A program made the translations under genes and the position numbers. The notes beneath the pieces were generated by a model that was not told the DNA's origin, made no database searches, and saw only the letters and a list, made by a program, of their open reading frames with translations. Shown piece after piece: positions 1-8,706 of a stretch of DNA of 64,000 nt. How positions within the stretch are numbered: the stretch's first letter is position 1; each line of letters opens with the position of its first letter. The stretch covers positions 30,926 through 94,925 of the forward strand of contig CAZQLL010000015.1 of the NCBI GenBank assembly GCA_964594125.1. Reading direction: 5' to 3'. This DNA comes from CAVRZJ01 sp964594125 (lineage in GTDB: Bacteria; Acidobacteriota; Thermoanaerobaculia; Thermoanaerobaculales; Thermoanaerobaculaceae).

Positions 1-1
1 C

Positions 2-982
2 ACCTACGAGAACGAGGGCGCCGGCCGCGCGTTCGGCGTCTTCATCGTCGACGAGCTCGGGCCCCACCTCGACGAGGCCACCGTCGCGGTCGCGGGGAAC
101 GGCGCGTACTACCCCGAGACGCGGACGATCATCTGGGAGGTCGGGGAGCTCGCGCCGAAGGGGGAGGAAGGCTCGAAGGGCGAGGTGTCCTTCACGGCGC
201 GGCTGAAGAGCGGGCTGCCCGGCGGCACCGTCGTCGCCAACCAGGCGACGGTGTATTTCCCGTCGGTGCCCGAGGAGACGCCGACGAACACGGTGGTGAA
301 CGTGGTGGCGCCGGTGGTTGCGATCCCGGCGAGCGCCGCGACGCAGGCCGGGACGCCGGTGAGCATCACGCTCGCCGGCAACGACGTCTCCGGCACGCCG
401 CTCACCTTCGCGATCGTCGAGCCCCCGCTGTACGGCGCGCTCACGGGCGTGCCGCCGGTGGTCACCTACACTCCGACAGCCGGCTTCGCCGGCCAGGAGC
501 GCTTCACCTTCACGGCGTCCAACGGCGCCAGCACCAGCCGCCCCGCCGCCGTGACCGTCGAGATCTCGCCGTCGGCGAGCGACCGCACGCCGCCCGAGGT
601 GGTGTGGTGCGCCCCGGCCGCGGGCGCGACGCTCACCGAGGTGCAGGCGCTGCCGGTCGCGATCGACGAGACCGGTCCGCTGTACGCGCCGGCGCTGCGG
701 GTGCGCCTCTCGGAGACGCTCGACGCCGCGACGGTGAGCGAGAGCAGCGTCCTCGTCGCGGACGGCGCCGGCCGCCCGATCGCCCGCTCCGTGCGCTTCG
801 ACGCCGCCGCCAACGAGATCGTGGTCTCGCTGCGCGAGGCGTGGCGGCCGATGGGCTACACGGTGACGCTCACGACAGCCGTTGCAGACGCCGCCGGCAA
901 CCCGCTCGCGGCGCCGTACACGTGGTCGTTCACCGCCAGGCCGCCGGGGCGGCTGCGCGAGCGGGTGTGGTCGGCGCCGTGA
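2..982 (+). CDS. Secreted multi-domain Ig-like protein, C-terminal part (5' end off window)
   Basis: This reading frame is open from the first complete codon and stops at TGA 980-982, so the N-terminus lies outside the window. The visible 326 residues hold three modules. First is a DUF11-like conserved-repeat segment ending in a VYFPSVPEETPTN motif. Next is a cadherin/Big_9-like segment with the typical YTPTAGF...F-T-ASNG pattern, about residues 110-180. Last is a bacterial Ig-like (SbsA/Big_5 type) domain with a YTVTL...DAAGN...YTWSFTA ending. The same module order, and the same last 14 residues, close the next gene downstream, so the two are paralogues from a tandem duplication. The protein is probably secreted and may take part in adhesion or surface binding, but no catalytic motif is visible. 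The domain assignments are by pattern recognition. Confidence 0.8.
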   Translation, partial: TYENEGAGRAFGVFIVDELGPHLDEATVAVAGNGAYYPETRTIIWEVGELAPKGEEGSKGEVSFTARLKSGLPGGTVVANQATVYFPSVPEETPTNTVVNVVAPVVAIPASAATQAGTPVSITLAGNDVSGTPLTFAIVEPPLYGALTGVPPVVTYTPTAGFAGQERFTFTASNGASTSRPAAVTVEISPSASDRTPPEVVWCAPAAGATLTEVQALPVAIDETGPLYAPALRVRLSETLDAATVSESSVLVADGAGRPIARSVRFDAAANEIVVSLREAWRPMGYTVTLTTAVADAAGNPLAAPYTWSFTARPPGRLRERVWSAP

Positions 983-988
983 GCCGGC
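905..988 (+). repeat. 84-bp perfect direct repeat, copy 1
   Basis: This segment spans the last 26 codons and the first 6 bp after the stop of the truncated first gene. It is identical to 5500-5583, at the end of the next gene. The flanking paralogous coding DNA has diverged, so the identity looks like gene conversion or a recombination footprint. Confidence 0.9.
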
Positions 989-1170
989 CGGGCGCGCGGC
1001 TGCGGCGCACCCCGCCCCCGGGGTCGCGGCGCTCGCACGGGGCGCGTCTCGGCGCACATGGCATTGACTCGCGCCGTGTCGCAGGTGACACTGTGGTGTG
1101 ACGCGGCCGGGGGGGGCGGTCGGCGGAGTCGAGGCATGTCGCAGGACCCGGCACGGGAGAGGTGAGCGCC

Positions 1171-4100
1171 ATGACTCGATCAACCCACTGCCGTCCGCAT
1201 CCCGCGACGTTTCACTCTCCAGCGCAGACGCTGCTTGAGCGCGCGGCGCGCCGCCGTGAGCGCCGCCGCGCCGGCGTGAGGGTCCTCCTCGCTTTCGTCG
1301 CCGCGGCGGCCGTGGCGCCGGCGTCTGCCGTCGCCGCGACCGCCGTGCCCGGGGGCACGATCGCGTCGTCCACCACATGGGCGCCGGCGGGGAGCCCGTA
1401 CGTGGTGCAGGGGGCAGTGTCGGTCGCGAGCGGCGCGACCCTCACGATCGCGGCCGGTGTCGAGGTGCGCTTCGCGAAAGGCACGCAGCTCATCGTCGGC
1501 AACGGCGGCGGGCTGCTGGCGGTGGGCAGCGCGGGGCAGCCGGTCCTCCTCACCTCGGACGCGGCCACGCCCGCCGCCGGCGACTGGTACGCGGTGCGCG
1601 CGCTCGTCGGGTCGACGGTACGGCTGGAGCACGTCGACATCGGCTACGCCGGGGCGTCGGCGTACCCGTCGCTGTCGATCCAGACCTCCGCTGCGGACAT
1701 CCGCAACTGCCGCATCCACCACGGCGCCGGCGCCGGGGTGCAGCTCGACGGCGCCGGCCTGGCGCCGGTGCTCGAGCACGTCGACATCGACCACCATGCG
1801 GGGCCCGCGCTGTACCAGAGCACGATCACCATGGCGCCGGCGCTCAGCGGCCTGGCCTTCGCCGCATGCGCCCCCGATGCGCTGGTGATCGGCAACGGGA
1901 TCGCCACCGCCGACGTGACGCTCGACGGGAGCGCCGCCGTCCTCAACGGCGCGCCGGTGCTGCTCGCCAGCCATCTCGAGGTGCGCTCGGGCGCCACGGT
2001 GACGATCGCGCCCGGCACCACGCTGAAGGGACCGGCGGGCATCTTCCAGGTTCAGGTGAACGGCGGCGGTTCGCTGCGCGCCGTGGGGACCGTCGCCGCG
2101 CCGATCGTGCTCACGTCGGACGCGGCGTCGCCCGCTCCCGGAGATTGGTACGCAGTGCGCGCGCTCGCCGGGTCGACGGTACGGCTGGAGCACGTCGAGA
2201 TCGGCTACGCCGGTGCGTCGGCGTACCCGTCGCTGTCGCTCCAGACCTCCGCCGCCGAAGTGCGCAACTGCCGCATCCACCACGGCGCCGGCGCCGGCGT
2301 CCAGCTCGACGGCGCCGGCCTCGCGCCGACGCTCGCCGCGCTGCGCGTCGAGAGCCACGCCGGCCCCGCGCTGTATCAGAGCACGATCAACATGACCCCC
2401 GCGCTCAGCGGGTTGTCGTTCGCCGGCAACACCCCCGACGCGCGGGTGATCGCGAGCCCGTTGGTCACGACGAACGTCGCACTCGACGGGAGCGCCGCGG
2501 TCCTCGGCGGCGCGCCGGTCGTGCTCACCGGCCACGTGGAGGTGCGCTCCGGCGGCACCCTGGCGATCGCGCCCGGCACCACGGTCATGGGGCCGGCCGG
2601 CAGCCACCAGATCATCGTCTCCGACGGCGGCACCCTGCGCGCGGCGGGGACCGCCGATGCGCCGATCCTGCTGACATCGGACGCGGCATCGCCTGCGCCG
2701 GGCGACTGGTACGCGGTGCGCGCGCTCGCCGGCGGCACGGCGACGCTGGAGCACTGCGTCATCACCTACGCCGGCCGCGGCGGCTACGCCGCGATCCGCG
2801 CCGAGGACGCCACGGCCACCCTCGCCGTCACCTCGACCGAGGTGCGCGACTCCGCCGCCGAGGCGCTCTGGGTGGCGCGCGAGGCGAAGCCGTTCCTCAA
2901 GGGTAACCGATTTCACGGCAACGCGTTCGGAGTCCGCAACGTGAACGCCGCGCTGTACGCCGACGCGCGCATGACGTGGTGGGGCGACCCGACGGGGCCG
3001 TTCCATCCCACCCTGAACCCCGGCGGCAAGGGCAATGCGGTCTCGGACAGAGTCCTCTTCATCCCGTGGGCGACCGACCCGGAGGGGACCCCGTCCGCAG
3101 GGCTGGCGGTGCAGCTCGTCGGCCCCGGCTCCGCGAGCCCCGGGCAGACGGTCGAGTACACCGCCGAGTACTTCGCGGCGCGCGACGCCGCCGACGCCGT
3201 CCTCGTCATCACGCTGCCGTTCGGCAGCCTCTGGGTGCCCGCGGGTGACGAGCGCTACGACGCCACGCGCCATGAGGTCTTCTGGAGCATAGGCGACATC
3301 CCCGCCGACACCGCCGGCAGGCGGACCGCACGCGTGCTCTTCGGGTGGGGGCTGCCACAGGGCTACCAGGATGAGGCGGCCGCGATGGTCGGTGGCGGCG
3401 ACGGCATCGGCGTCGACCTCGAGCTCGACCTCGCCCGCTACCGTGACTTCCCGCCGCGGCGACCCGGCAGCGGGAAGGTCATGTCCGACGGCGAGGTCGA
3501 GAGCGAGATCGCCGGCAGTGCGGCCGTCGCCGCTCATGCTGCCGCGGTGCGCGCCCTTGGCTACGTGCCGATGGGCGGCCGCAACATCCTTCGCGACGAC
3601 GGCGGCGGCTTCACCGAGCTCGGCTTTCTCGACCCGCGCGGACACGGCGCCGTCTTCATCCGTCGCGACCACGCCGGCGGCCAGGTGCTGCGCAACACGT
3701 TCACGCCCGCGGAGGTCCGTGTCGAGGACTCCGGCGGCGGCATCGCGTTCACGTTTCCCGACGGCGGGCCTCGCCCCTTCGGGTCGTGGTCGGCGCTGGC
3801 GGGAGGGCAGGAATCGGCGGTGCCGGCGGTGGGCGGAGGGCTGGCGGCACTGGCGCGTGGCGCGCCGGTGCCGACGCTCGCGCTGTGTCTTCGCAACTGC
3901 CTCGGGGAGAACTCGGCGGGGTACTTCCTCGCCAAGCTGAGCGCGCTCTACGACGGGTTCCAGCAGGCCAGAGCGTGCACGGAGGCCGTCCTGGCGCAAG
4001 GCGCGGCGGAGGGCGAGGAGGCGCGGAAGGGCTGCTTCTACGCGCTGCTCGGCATCGCCGGCAGGGTAACCGGTCTCGACGTGCCAGACGACGAGATGGA

Positions 4101-5577
4101 GGTGCTCGACAGCTGCATCAGCGACTGTCGGGCGAACCCGGCGTCGCATGTCTGCACCCAGCGGCGTGTCGTGGCGGAGCCCACCCCGGAGCAGAAGCAC
4201 TGGCTCTGGAGGTTCTTTCCGAACCTCCCGGGGCGCACCTACATCGTGCTGGAGTGCAGGGACGGCATTCTGCTCAACGGCGTGCGCGGCGACTGCCCGC
4301 TCGGCTACCGCGTCAACCCCGCGGTGTGGAACCTCACGCTCCAGCCACCGGGACCGTGCGAACCGAACCCGGCAGCCGAGCGAGCGGTGGACCTCGATAC
4401 GGAGATGAGGATCAGGCAACGCTGCTGGTCGCCCCTCGCCAACCTGCGCGGCTCGGCGGCCGGCCAACCCCCCGGCGACTGCGCCGAGGCGGGTTTCGAC
4501 GCCGTCCCGACGACCGTCGCGGCGCCGCGCGACCCCAACGCCAAGGAGGGACCGCCGCCGCAGGTGCTGCCCGACGAGCGGCTCGCCTACACCGTCTTCT
4601 ACGAGAACGTCGGCGCCGGCGTGGCGGAGGGCGTGTACGTGGTCGACGAACTCGACCCGGCGATCGACGACACGACGCTGGAGATCGGCGGCTCCGGCGT
4701 GTACTACGCCGCCTCCCGCTCGGTGGTGTGGAGCGTCGGCCAGCTCGCGCCGCACGGCGAGCCCGGCTCTTCCGGGTCGGTGACGCTGGCGGCCCGCCTC
4801 CTGCCCGGCGCCGTCGCAGGCACGCGGGTGCGCAACCGCGCCGTCGTTTTCTTCCCGTCGGTCCCCGAGGAGACGCCCACCAACTGGGTCGAGAGCGTCG
4901 TCACGCCGCTCGCCGCGGACGCGGCCCGCGTGACCACCGAGGCGGGGCAGCCGGTCGCTGTGCAGCTCGCGGCGCGGCCGGAGACCGCGGCGGGGCTGGG
5001 GTTCACGGTGACCCGCGCGCCCGCATTCGGCACGCTCTCCGGCACCCCGCCGGCGCTCACCTACACGCCTGCTGCCGGCTTCGTCGGCAGCGACCGCTTC
5101 GCCTTCGTCGCCGCTTCCGGCGTCACCATCAGCCCGGAGGCCGAGGTGGCGATCGAGGTGGTGCCGCCGGCGGTCGACGCCGTGCGGCCCGCGGTCACCT
5201 GGGTGTGGCCGGAGGCCGGCTCGACGGTGCAGGAGCTCCGCATGCAGCCGACCGGCGTCTCGGCGGCCGGGCCGGCGTACGAGCCGGCGCTGCTCGTCGA
5301 GCTCTCCGAGCCGCTCGACCCCGCGAGCGTGACCGATGCGGCGGTGACGGTGCGCGACGCCGCGGGGCGCACGGTGCCGGCGGCCGTCGCCTGGGACGCC
5401 GGCACGCGGCGGCTGCGCGTCGCCCTCGCCGAGCGCTGGCGCGCAACCACCTACACGGTCACCCTCGGGACCAGCCTCGCCGATCTCGCCGGGAACCGCC
5501 TCGCGGCGCCGTACACGTGGTCGTTCACCGCCAGGCCGCCGGGGCGGCTGCGCGAGCGGGTGTGGTCGGCGCCGTGA
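1171..5577 (+). CDS. Large secreted parallel beta-helix / DUF11 / Ig-like protein
   Basis: The start is ATG 1171, with GGGAGAGG 8 nt upstream; a GTG at 1162 overlaps that ribosome site and is less likely. The product is 1468 residues. It begins with a basic region and a hydrophobic signal segment (VLLAFVAAAAVAPASAVAA). Three tandem units with an exact 187-residue (561-bp) period follow, each containing a GDWYAVRAL motif and CRIHHGAGAG or similar, which is typical of right-handed parallel beta-helix proteins. A DUF11-like segment, a Cys-rich central region (about residues 905-1110), a second DUF11-like segment, a Big_9/cadherin-like module and a C-terminal SbsA-type Ig-like domain complete it. 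It is probably exported. Such helices often bind or cut polysaccharides, but no catalytic residues can be assigned here. It is a paralogue of the truncated gene upstream. Confidence 0.8.
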   Translation: MTRSTHCRPHPATFHSPAQTLLERAARRRERRRAGVRVLLAFVAAAAVAPASAVAATAVPGGTIASSTTWAPAGSPYVVQGAVSVASGATLTIAAGVEVRFAKGTQLIVGNGGGLLAVGSAGQPVLLTSDAATPAAGDWYAVRALVGSTVRLEHVDIGYAGASAYPSLSIQTSAADIRNCRIHHGAGAGVQLDGAGLAPVLEHVDIDHHAGPALYQSTITMAPALSGLAFAACAPDALVIGNGIATADVTLDGSAAVLNGAPVLLASHLEVRSGATVTIAPGTTLKGPAGIFQVQVNGGGSLRAVGTVAAPIVLTSDAASPAPGDWYAVRALAGSTVRLEHVEIGYAGASAYPSLSLQTSAAEVRNCRIHHGAGAGVQLDGAGLAPTLAALRVESHAGPALYQSTINMTPALSGLSFAGNTPDARVIASPLVTTNVALDGSAAVLGGAPVVLTGHVEVRSGGTLAIAPGTTVMGPAGSHQIIVSDGGTLRAAGTADAPILLTSDAASPAPGDWYAVRALAGGTATLEHCVITYAGRGGYAAIRAEDATATLAVTSTEVRDSAAEALWVAREAKPFLKGNRFHGNAFGVRNVNAALYADARMTWWGDPTGPFHPTLNPGGKGNAVSDRVLFIPWATDPEGTPSAGLAVQLVGPGSASPGQTVEYTAEYFAARDAADAVLVITLPFGSLWVPAGDERYDATRHEVFWSIGDIPADTAGRRTARVLFGWGLPQGYQDEAAAMVGGGDGIGVDLELDLARYRDFPPRRPGSGKVMSDGEVESEIAGSAAVAAHAAAVRALGYVPMGGRNILRDDGGGFTELGFLDPRGHGAVFIRRDHAGGQVLRNTFTPAEVRVEDSGGGIAFTFPDGGPRPFGSWSALAGGQESAVPAVGGGLAALARGAPVPTLALCLRNCLGENSAGYFLAKLSALYDGFQQARACTEAVLAQGAAEGEEARKGCFYALLGIAGRVTGLDVPDDEMEVLDSCISDCRANPASHVCTQRRVVAEPTPEQKHWLWRFFPNLPGRTYIVLECRDGILLNGVRGDCPLGYRVNPAVWNLTLQPPGPCEPNPAAERAVDLDTEMRIRQRCWSPLANLRGSAAGQPPGDCAEAGFDAVPTTVAAPRDPNAKEGPPPQVLPDERLAYTVFYENVGAGVAEGVYVVDELDPAIDDTTLEIGGSGVYYAASRSVVWSVGQLAPHGEPGSSGSVTLAARLLPGAVAGTRVRNRAVVFFPSVPEETPTNWVESVVTPLAADAARVTTEAGQPVAVQLAARPETAAGLGFTVTRAPAFGTLSGTPPALTYTPAAGFVGSDRFAFVAASGVTISPEAEVAIEVVPPAVDAVRPAVTWVWPEAGSTVQELRMQPTGVSAAGPAYEPALLVELSEPLDPASVTDAAVTVRDAAGRTVPAAVAWDAGTRRLRVALAERWRATTYTVTLGTSLADLAGNRLAAPYTWSFTARPPGRLRERVWSAP

Positions 5578-5583
5578 GCCGGC
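5500..5583 (+). repeat. 84-bp perfect direct repeat, copy 2
   Basis: This is identical to 905-988 and covers the end of the beta-helix protein gene and the first bases after its stop codon. Confidence 0.9.
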
Positions 5584-5613
5584 GCCGGCCGGCGCGCACG
5601 CTCGGGCGGCGGC

Positions 5614-5619
5614 TACAAT
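5614..5619 (+). promoter_or_regulatory. Candidate -10 box (TACAAT) upstream of the GH127 gene
   Basis: TACAAT lies 37 nt before the GTG start of the glycosidase gene, in the 79-bp gap after the upstream gene. No convincing -35 hexamer is seen. Confidence 0.4.
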
Positions 5620-5656
5620 CCCGACGGACCGCGAGCGGTCCCCGCGGAGGTGGCCC

Positions 5657-8600
5657 GTGAAACGCGCCCTCGGTCTCGTGCTCGTGACCCTTGCGACGGT
5701 GTGCGGCGCGGCGGAGGCGCCGGCGAAACGGGACTACCCGATCGCGCCGGTGCCGTTCACCGACGTCCGCATCGACGACGCCTTCTGGGGGCCGCGCCAG
5801 GAGACCAACCGCACGGCGACGATCCCGTACGCCATCCGCATGTGCGAGGAGACCGGACGCGTCGACAACTTCGCGGTCGCCGGCAGGCTCAAGGAGGGGA
5901 AGTTCGTCGGCTACCGCTACAACGACTCCGACGTCTTCAAGGTGCTGGAGGCGGCGGCGTACTCGCTCCACGTGCACCCCGATCCCGCCCTGGCCGCCAC
6001 GGTGGACCGGATCGTCGCCTACATCGCGGCGGCGCAGGAGCCGGACGGCTACCTCTACACGCCGCGCACCATCGACCCGAAAAGCATGCCGCCGCGCACC
6101 GGGCCGGAACGCTGGTCGTTCCTCGAGCAGAGCCACGAGCTGTACAACGTCGGCCACATGTACGAGGCCGCGGTGGCGCACTTCCAGGCCACCGGCAAGC
6201 GCGCCCTCCTCGACGTCGCGCTGAAGAACGCCGACCTCGTCTGCCGCACCTTCGGTCCGTCGCCGGGGCAGCACAAGGGGGTGCCCGGCCACGAGGAGAT
6301 CGAGATCGGCCTCGTGAAGCTGTACCGGGTGACCGGCGACGAAAGGTACCTGCGCCAGGCGGCGTGGTTCCTCGACCAGCGCGGGCGCGCGCGCGGACGC
6401 ACGCTGTACACCTACGAGGGCGACGTCACCTACGCGCAGGACCACATGCCGGTCGCGGACCAGCGCGAGGCGGTCGGCCACGCGGTCCGCGCGCTCTACC
6501 TGTACTCCGCGATGGCCGACGTCGCGGCGCTCACCGGCAACGCCGACTACTGGAAGGCGCTCGACCACCTGTGGGGCTCGATCGTCGGCGGCAAGCTCTA
6601 CGTCACCGGCGGCCTCGGCGCCTCGGGCGACAACGAGGCGTTCGGCCCGCCGTACGACCTCCCCAACATCACCGCCTACTCGGAGACCTGCGCCGGCGTC
6701 GCCAACGTCCTCTTCAACCAGCGCATGTTCCTCGCGCACGGCAGCGCGAGGTACGTCGACGTGCTCGAGCGCACGCTGTACAACGCGGTGCTCGCCGGGG
6801 TGGGGCTGTCGGGCGACCGCTTCTTCTACGACAACCCGCTCGCCTCCTGCCGCCGCCACGAGCGCGCCGGGTGGTTCGGCTGCTCGTGCTGCCCGCCCAA
6901 CGTGGCGCGGCTGCTCGCCTCGCTCGCCGGCTACGTTTACGCCGCCCGCGGCGACGAGCTGTTCGTCAACCTGTTCGTCGGCAGCACCGCCAGGGCGGCG
7001 GTTGCCGGCACCCAGGTCGTGATCAGCCAGAACACCGACTACCCCTGGAACGGCACGGTGTCGATCGCGCTCGACCCCGAGCGCGACGTCGAGGCGGCGC
7101 TGCGCGTGCGCGTTCCCGGCTGGGCGCTCGATCGCGCCGACAGCGGCGGCCTGTATCGCTTCGGCGAGCCCAGCCACGCCGTGCCGCGGCTGTCGGTCAA
7201 CGGCGCCCCCGTGGAGCTGCCGCTCGACGGGGACGGCTACGCGACGATCCGCCGCACCTGGCGCAAGGGCGACCGCGTCGAGCTCGAGCTGCCGATGGAG
7301 GTGCGCACCGTCGTCGCCAGTCCGGAGGTGAGGAGCGTCGCCGGCCGCTTCGCCCTCCAGCGCGGACCGCTGGTGTACGCCGCCGAGGGGCCGGACAACG
7401 GCGGCCGCGCCGTCAACCTCGTGCTCGACCCGCACGCGGCGTACCAGGCCGCCTTCCGGAAGGACCTCCTCGGCGGCGTCGCCACGATCACCGGCCCGGC
7501 GAAGGCCGTGATCCGCGACGACGTGCTCGGGCTGCGCACCGTCGCCGCCGGTGTCGTCGCCATCCCGTACTGGGCCTGGGCCCACCGCGGGCCGTCGGAG
7601 ATGACCGTGTGGTTCCCCACCGACACGTCGCAGGTGCCGCCGCCCGAGGTCACCGCCGAGCCGTTCGGGCAGATGCCCGACGGCCGGCCCGTACGCCTCT
7701 TCACGCTCGTCAACCGCAACAACGTGAAGGTGCAGATCACCAGCTTCGGCGGCAAGGTTGTGTCGCTCGCGGTGCCCGACCGCGCGGGGACGTTCGCCGA
7801 CGTGGTGCTCGGCTACGCGACGCTGCCGGAGTGGCTCGCCGGCAACCCGTACTTCGGGGCGCTGATCGGCCGCTACGCCAACCGCATCGCCGGCGGCGCC
7901 TTCACGCTCGACGGCAGGAACCACGCCCTCGCGCGCAACAACGGACCGAACGCGCTGCACGGCGGCCCCGGCGGCTTCCACAACGTGCTCTGGGACGCGG
8001 TCGAGGTCGCGACCGACGACGCGCGCGGCGTCGAGCTCACCTACGTCAGCAAGGACGGCGAGGAAGGCTACCCCGGCACCCTGAAGGCTGTCGTCACCTA
8101 CACCTTGAACAACCGCAACGAGCTCGAGATCTCCTACAAGGCCACTACCGACAAGCCGACGGTGGTCAACCTCACCCACCACTCGTTCTTCAACCTGCGC
8201 GGCGCCGGCAACGGCGACATCCTCGGCCACCGGCTGCAGATCGCCGCCGAGCGATTCACGCCCGTCGATGCGACGCTGATCCCGACCGGCGAGCTACGCC
8301 CGGTCGCCGGCACGCCGTTCGACTTCCGCTCGGCCCACGCGATCGGCGAGCGCATCGGCGCCGCCGACACGCAGCTCTCCTACGGCAAGGGGTACGACCA
8401 CAACTTCGTGCTCGACGGCACGCCGGGCGACCTGCGCCTCGCCGCGGTCGTCGTCGAGCCCGAGTCCGGCCGCCGCATGGATGTGCTCACCACCGAGCCC
8501 GGCCTCCAGTTCTACGCCGGCAACTTCCTCGACGGCTCCGACAGGGGGAAGCGCGGACTGGCCTACGGCTTCCGTTCGGCGTTCTGCCTGGAGGCGCAGC

Positions 8601-8701
8601 ATTACCCAAACTCGCCCAACCAGCCGACGTTCCCGAGCACAGTGCTGCGCCCGGGGGAGCGCTACACGCAGCGCACCGTGTACCGCTTCTCGACGGAGTG
8701 A
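5657..8701 (+). CDS. GH127 beta-L-arabinofuranosidase-like domain fused to aldose 1-epimerase
   Basis: This 1014-residue exported protein starts at GTG 5657, with GCGGAGG upstream, and begins with a clear signal peptide (residues 1-19). Residues about 25-650 form a glycoside hydrolase 127 (DUF1680) domain. Residues E327, E343, C345 and the CC pair 411-412 sit in DNEAFG, YSETCA and CSCCPPN motifs. These correspond to the acid/base glutamate and the Zn-binding Glu/Cys set described for the GH127 enzyme HypBA1, including the 16-residue spacing between the two glutamates. Residues about 665-1014 form a galactose-mutarotase domain with LHGG (H768), NLTHHSF (H842) and E979 in LEAQHYPNSPN. The fusion suggests release of an L-arabinofuranosyl or related sugar followed by anomer interconversion in the same exported protein. 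The substrate is inferred, not shown. Confidence 0.88.
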   Translation: MKRALGLVLVTLATVCGAAEAPAKRDYPIAPVPFTDVRIDDAFWGPRQETNRTATIPYAIRMCEETGRVDNFAVAGRLKEGKFVGYRYNDSDVFKVLEAAAYSLHVHPDPALAATVDRIVAYIAAAQEPDGYLYTPRTIDPKSMPPRTGPERWSFLEQSHELYNVGHMYEAAVAHFQATGKRALLDVALKNADLVCRTFGPSPGQHKGVPGHEEIEIGLVKLYRVTGDERYLRQAAWFLDQRGRARGRTLYTYEGDVTYAQDHMPVADQREAVGHAVRALYLYSAMADVAALTGNADYWKALDHLWGSIVGGKLYVTGGLGASGDNEAFGPPYDLPNITAYSETCAGVANVLFNQRMFLAHGSARYVDVLERTLYNAVLAGVGLSGDRFFYDNPLASCRRHERAGWFGCSCCPPNVARLLASLAGYVYAARGDELFVNLFVGSTARAAVAGTQVVISQNTDYPWNGTVSIALDPERDVEAALRVRVPGWALDRADSGGLYRFGEPSHAVPRLSVNGAPVELPLDGDGYATIRRTWRKGDRVELELPMEVRTVVASPEVRSVAGRFALQRGPLVYAAEGPDNGGRAVNLVLDPHAAYQAAFRKDLLGGVATITGPAKAVIRDDVLGLRTVAAGVVAIPYWAWAHRGPSEMTVWFPTDTSQVPPPEVTAEPFGQMPDGRPVRLFTLVNRNNVKVQITSFGGKVVSLAVPDRAGTFADVVLGYATLPEWLAGNPYFGALIGRYANRIAGGAFTLDGRNHALARNNGPNALHGGPGGFHNVLWDAVEVATDDARGVELTYVSKDGEEGYPGTLKAVVTYTLNNRNELEISYKATTDKPTVVNLTHHSFFNLRGAGNGDILGHRLQIAAERFTPVDATLIPTGELRPVAGTPFDFRSAHAIGERIGAADTQLSYGKGYDHNFVLDGTPGDLRLAAVVVEPESGRRMDVLTTEPGLQFYAGNFLDGSDRGKRGLAYGFRSAFCLEAQHYPNSPNQPTFPSTVLRPGERYTQRTVYRFSTE

Positions 8702-8706
8702 CGCGC

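Noticed and set aside
1055..1101. TGTG/CACA-rich sequence before the beta-helix gene as a third enhancer element
   Set aside because: It lacks the GTGGGTC block and no -24/-12 promoter is found between it and the gene.
1180..4755. 1191-residue minus-strand frame opposite the beta-helix gene
   Set aside because: It is antisense to a gene with signal peptide and clear domains; the Arg-rich composition is typical of a GC-rich shadow frame.
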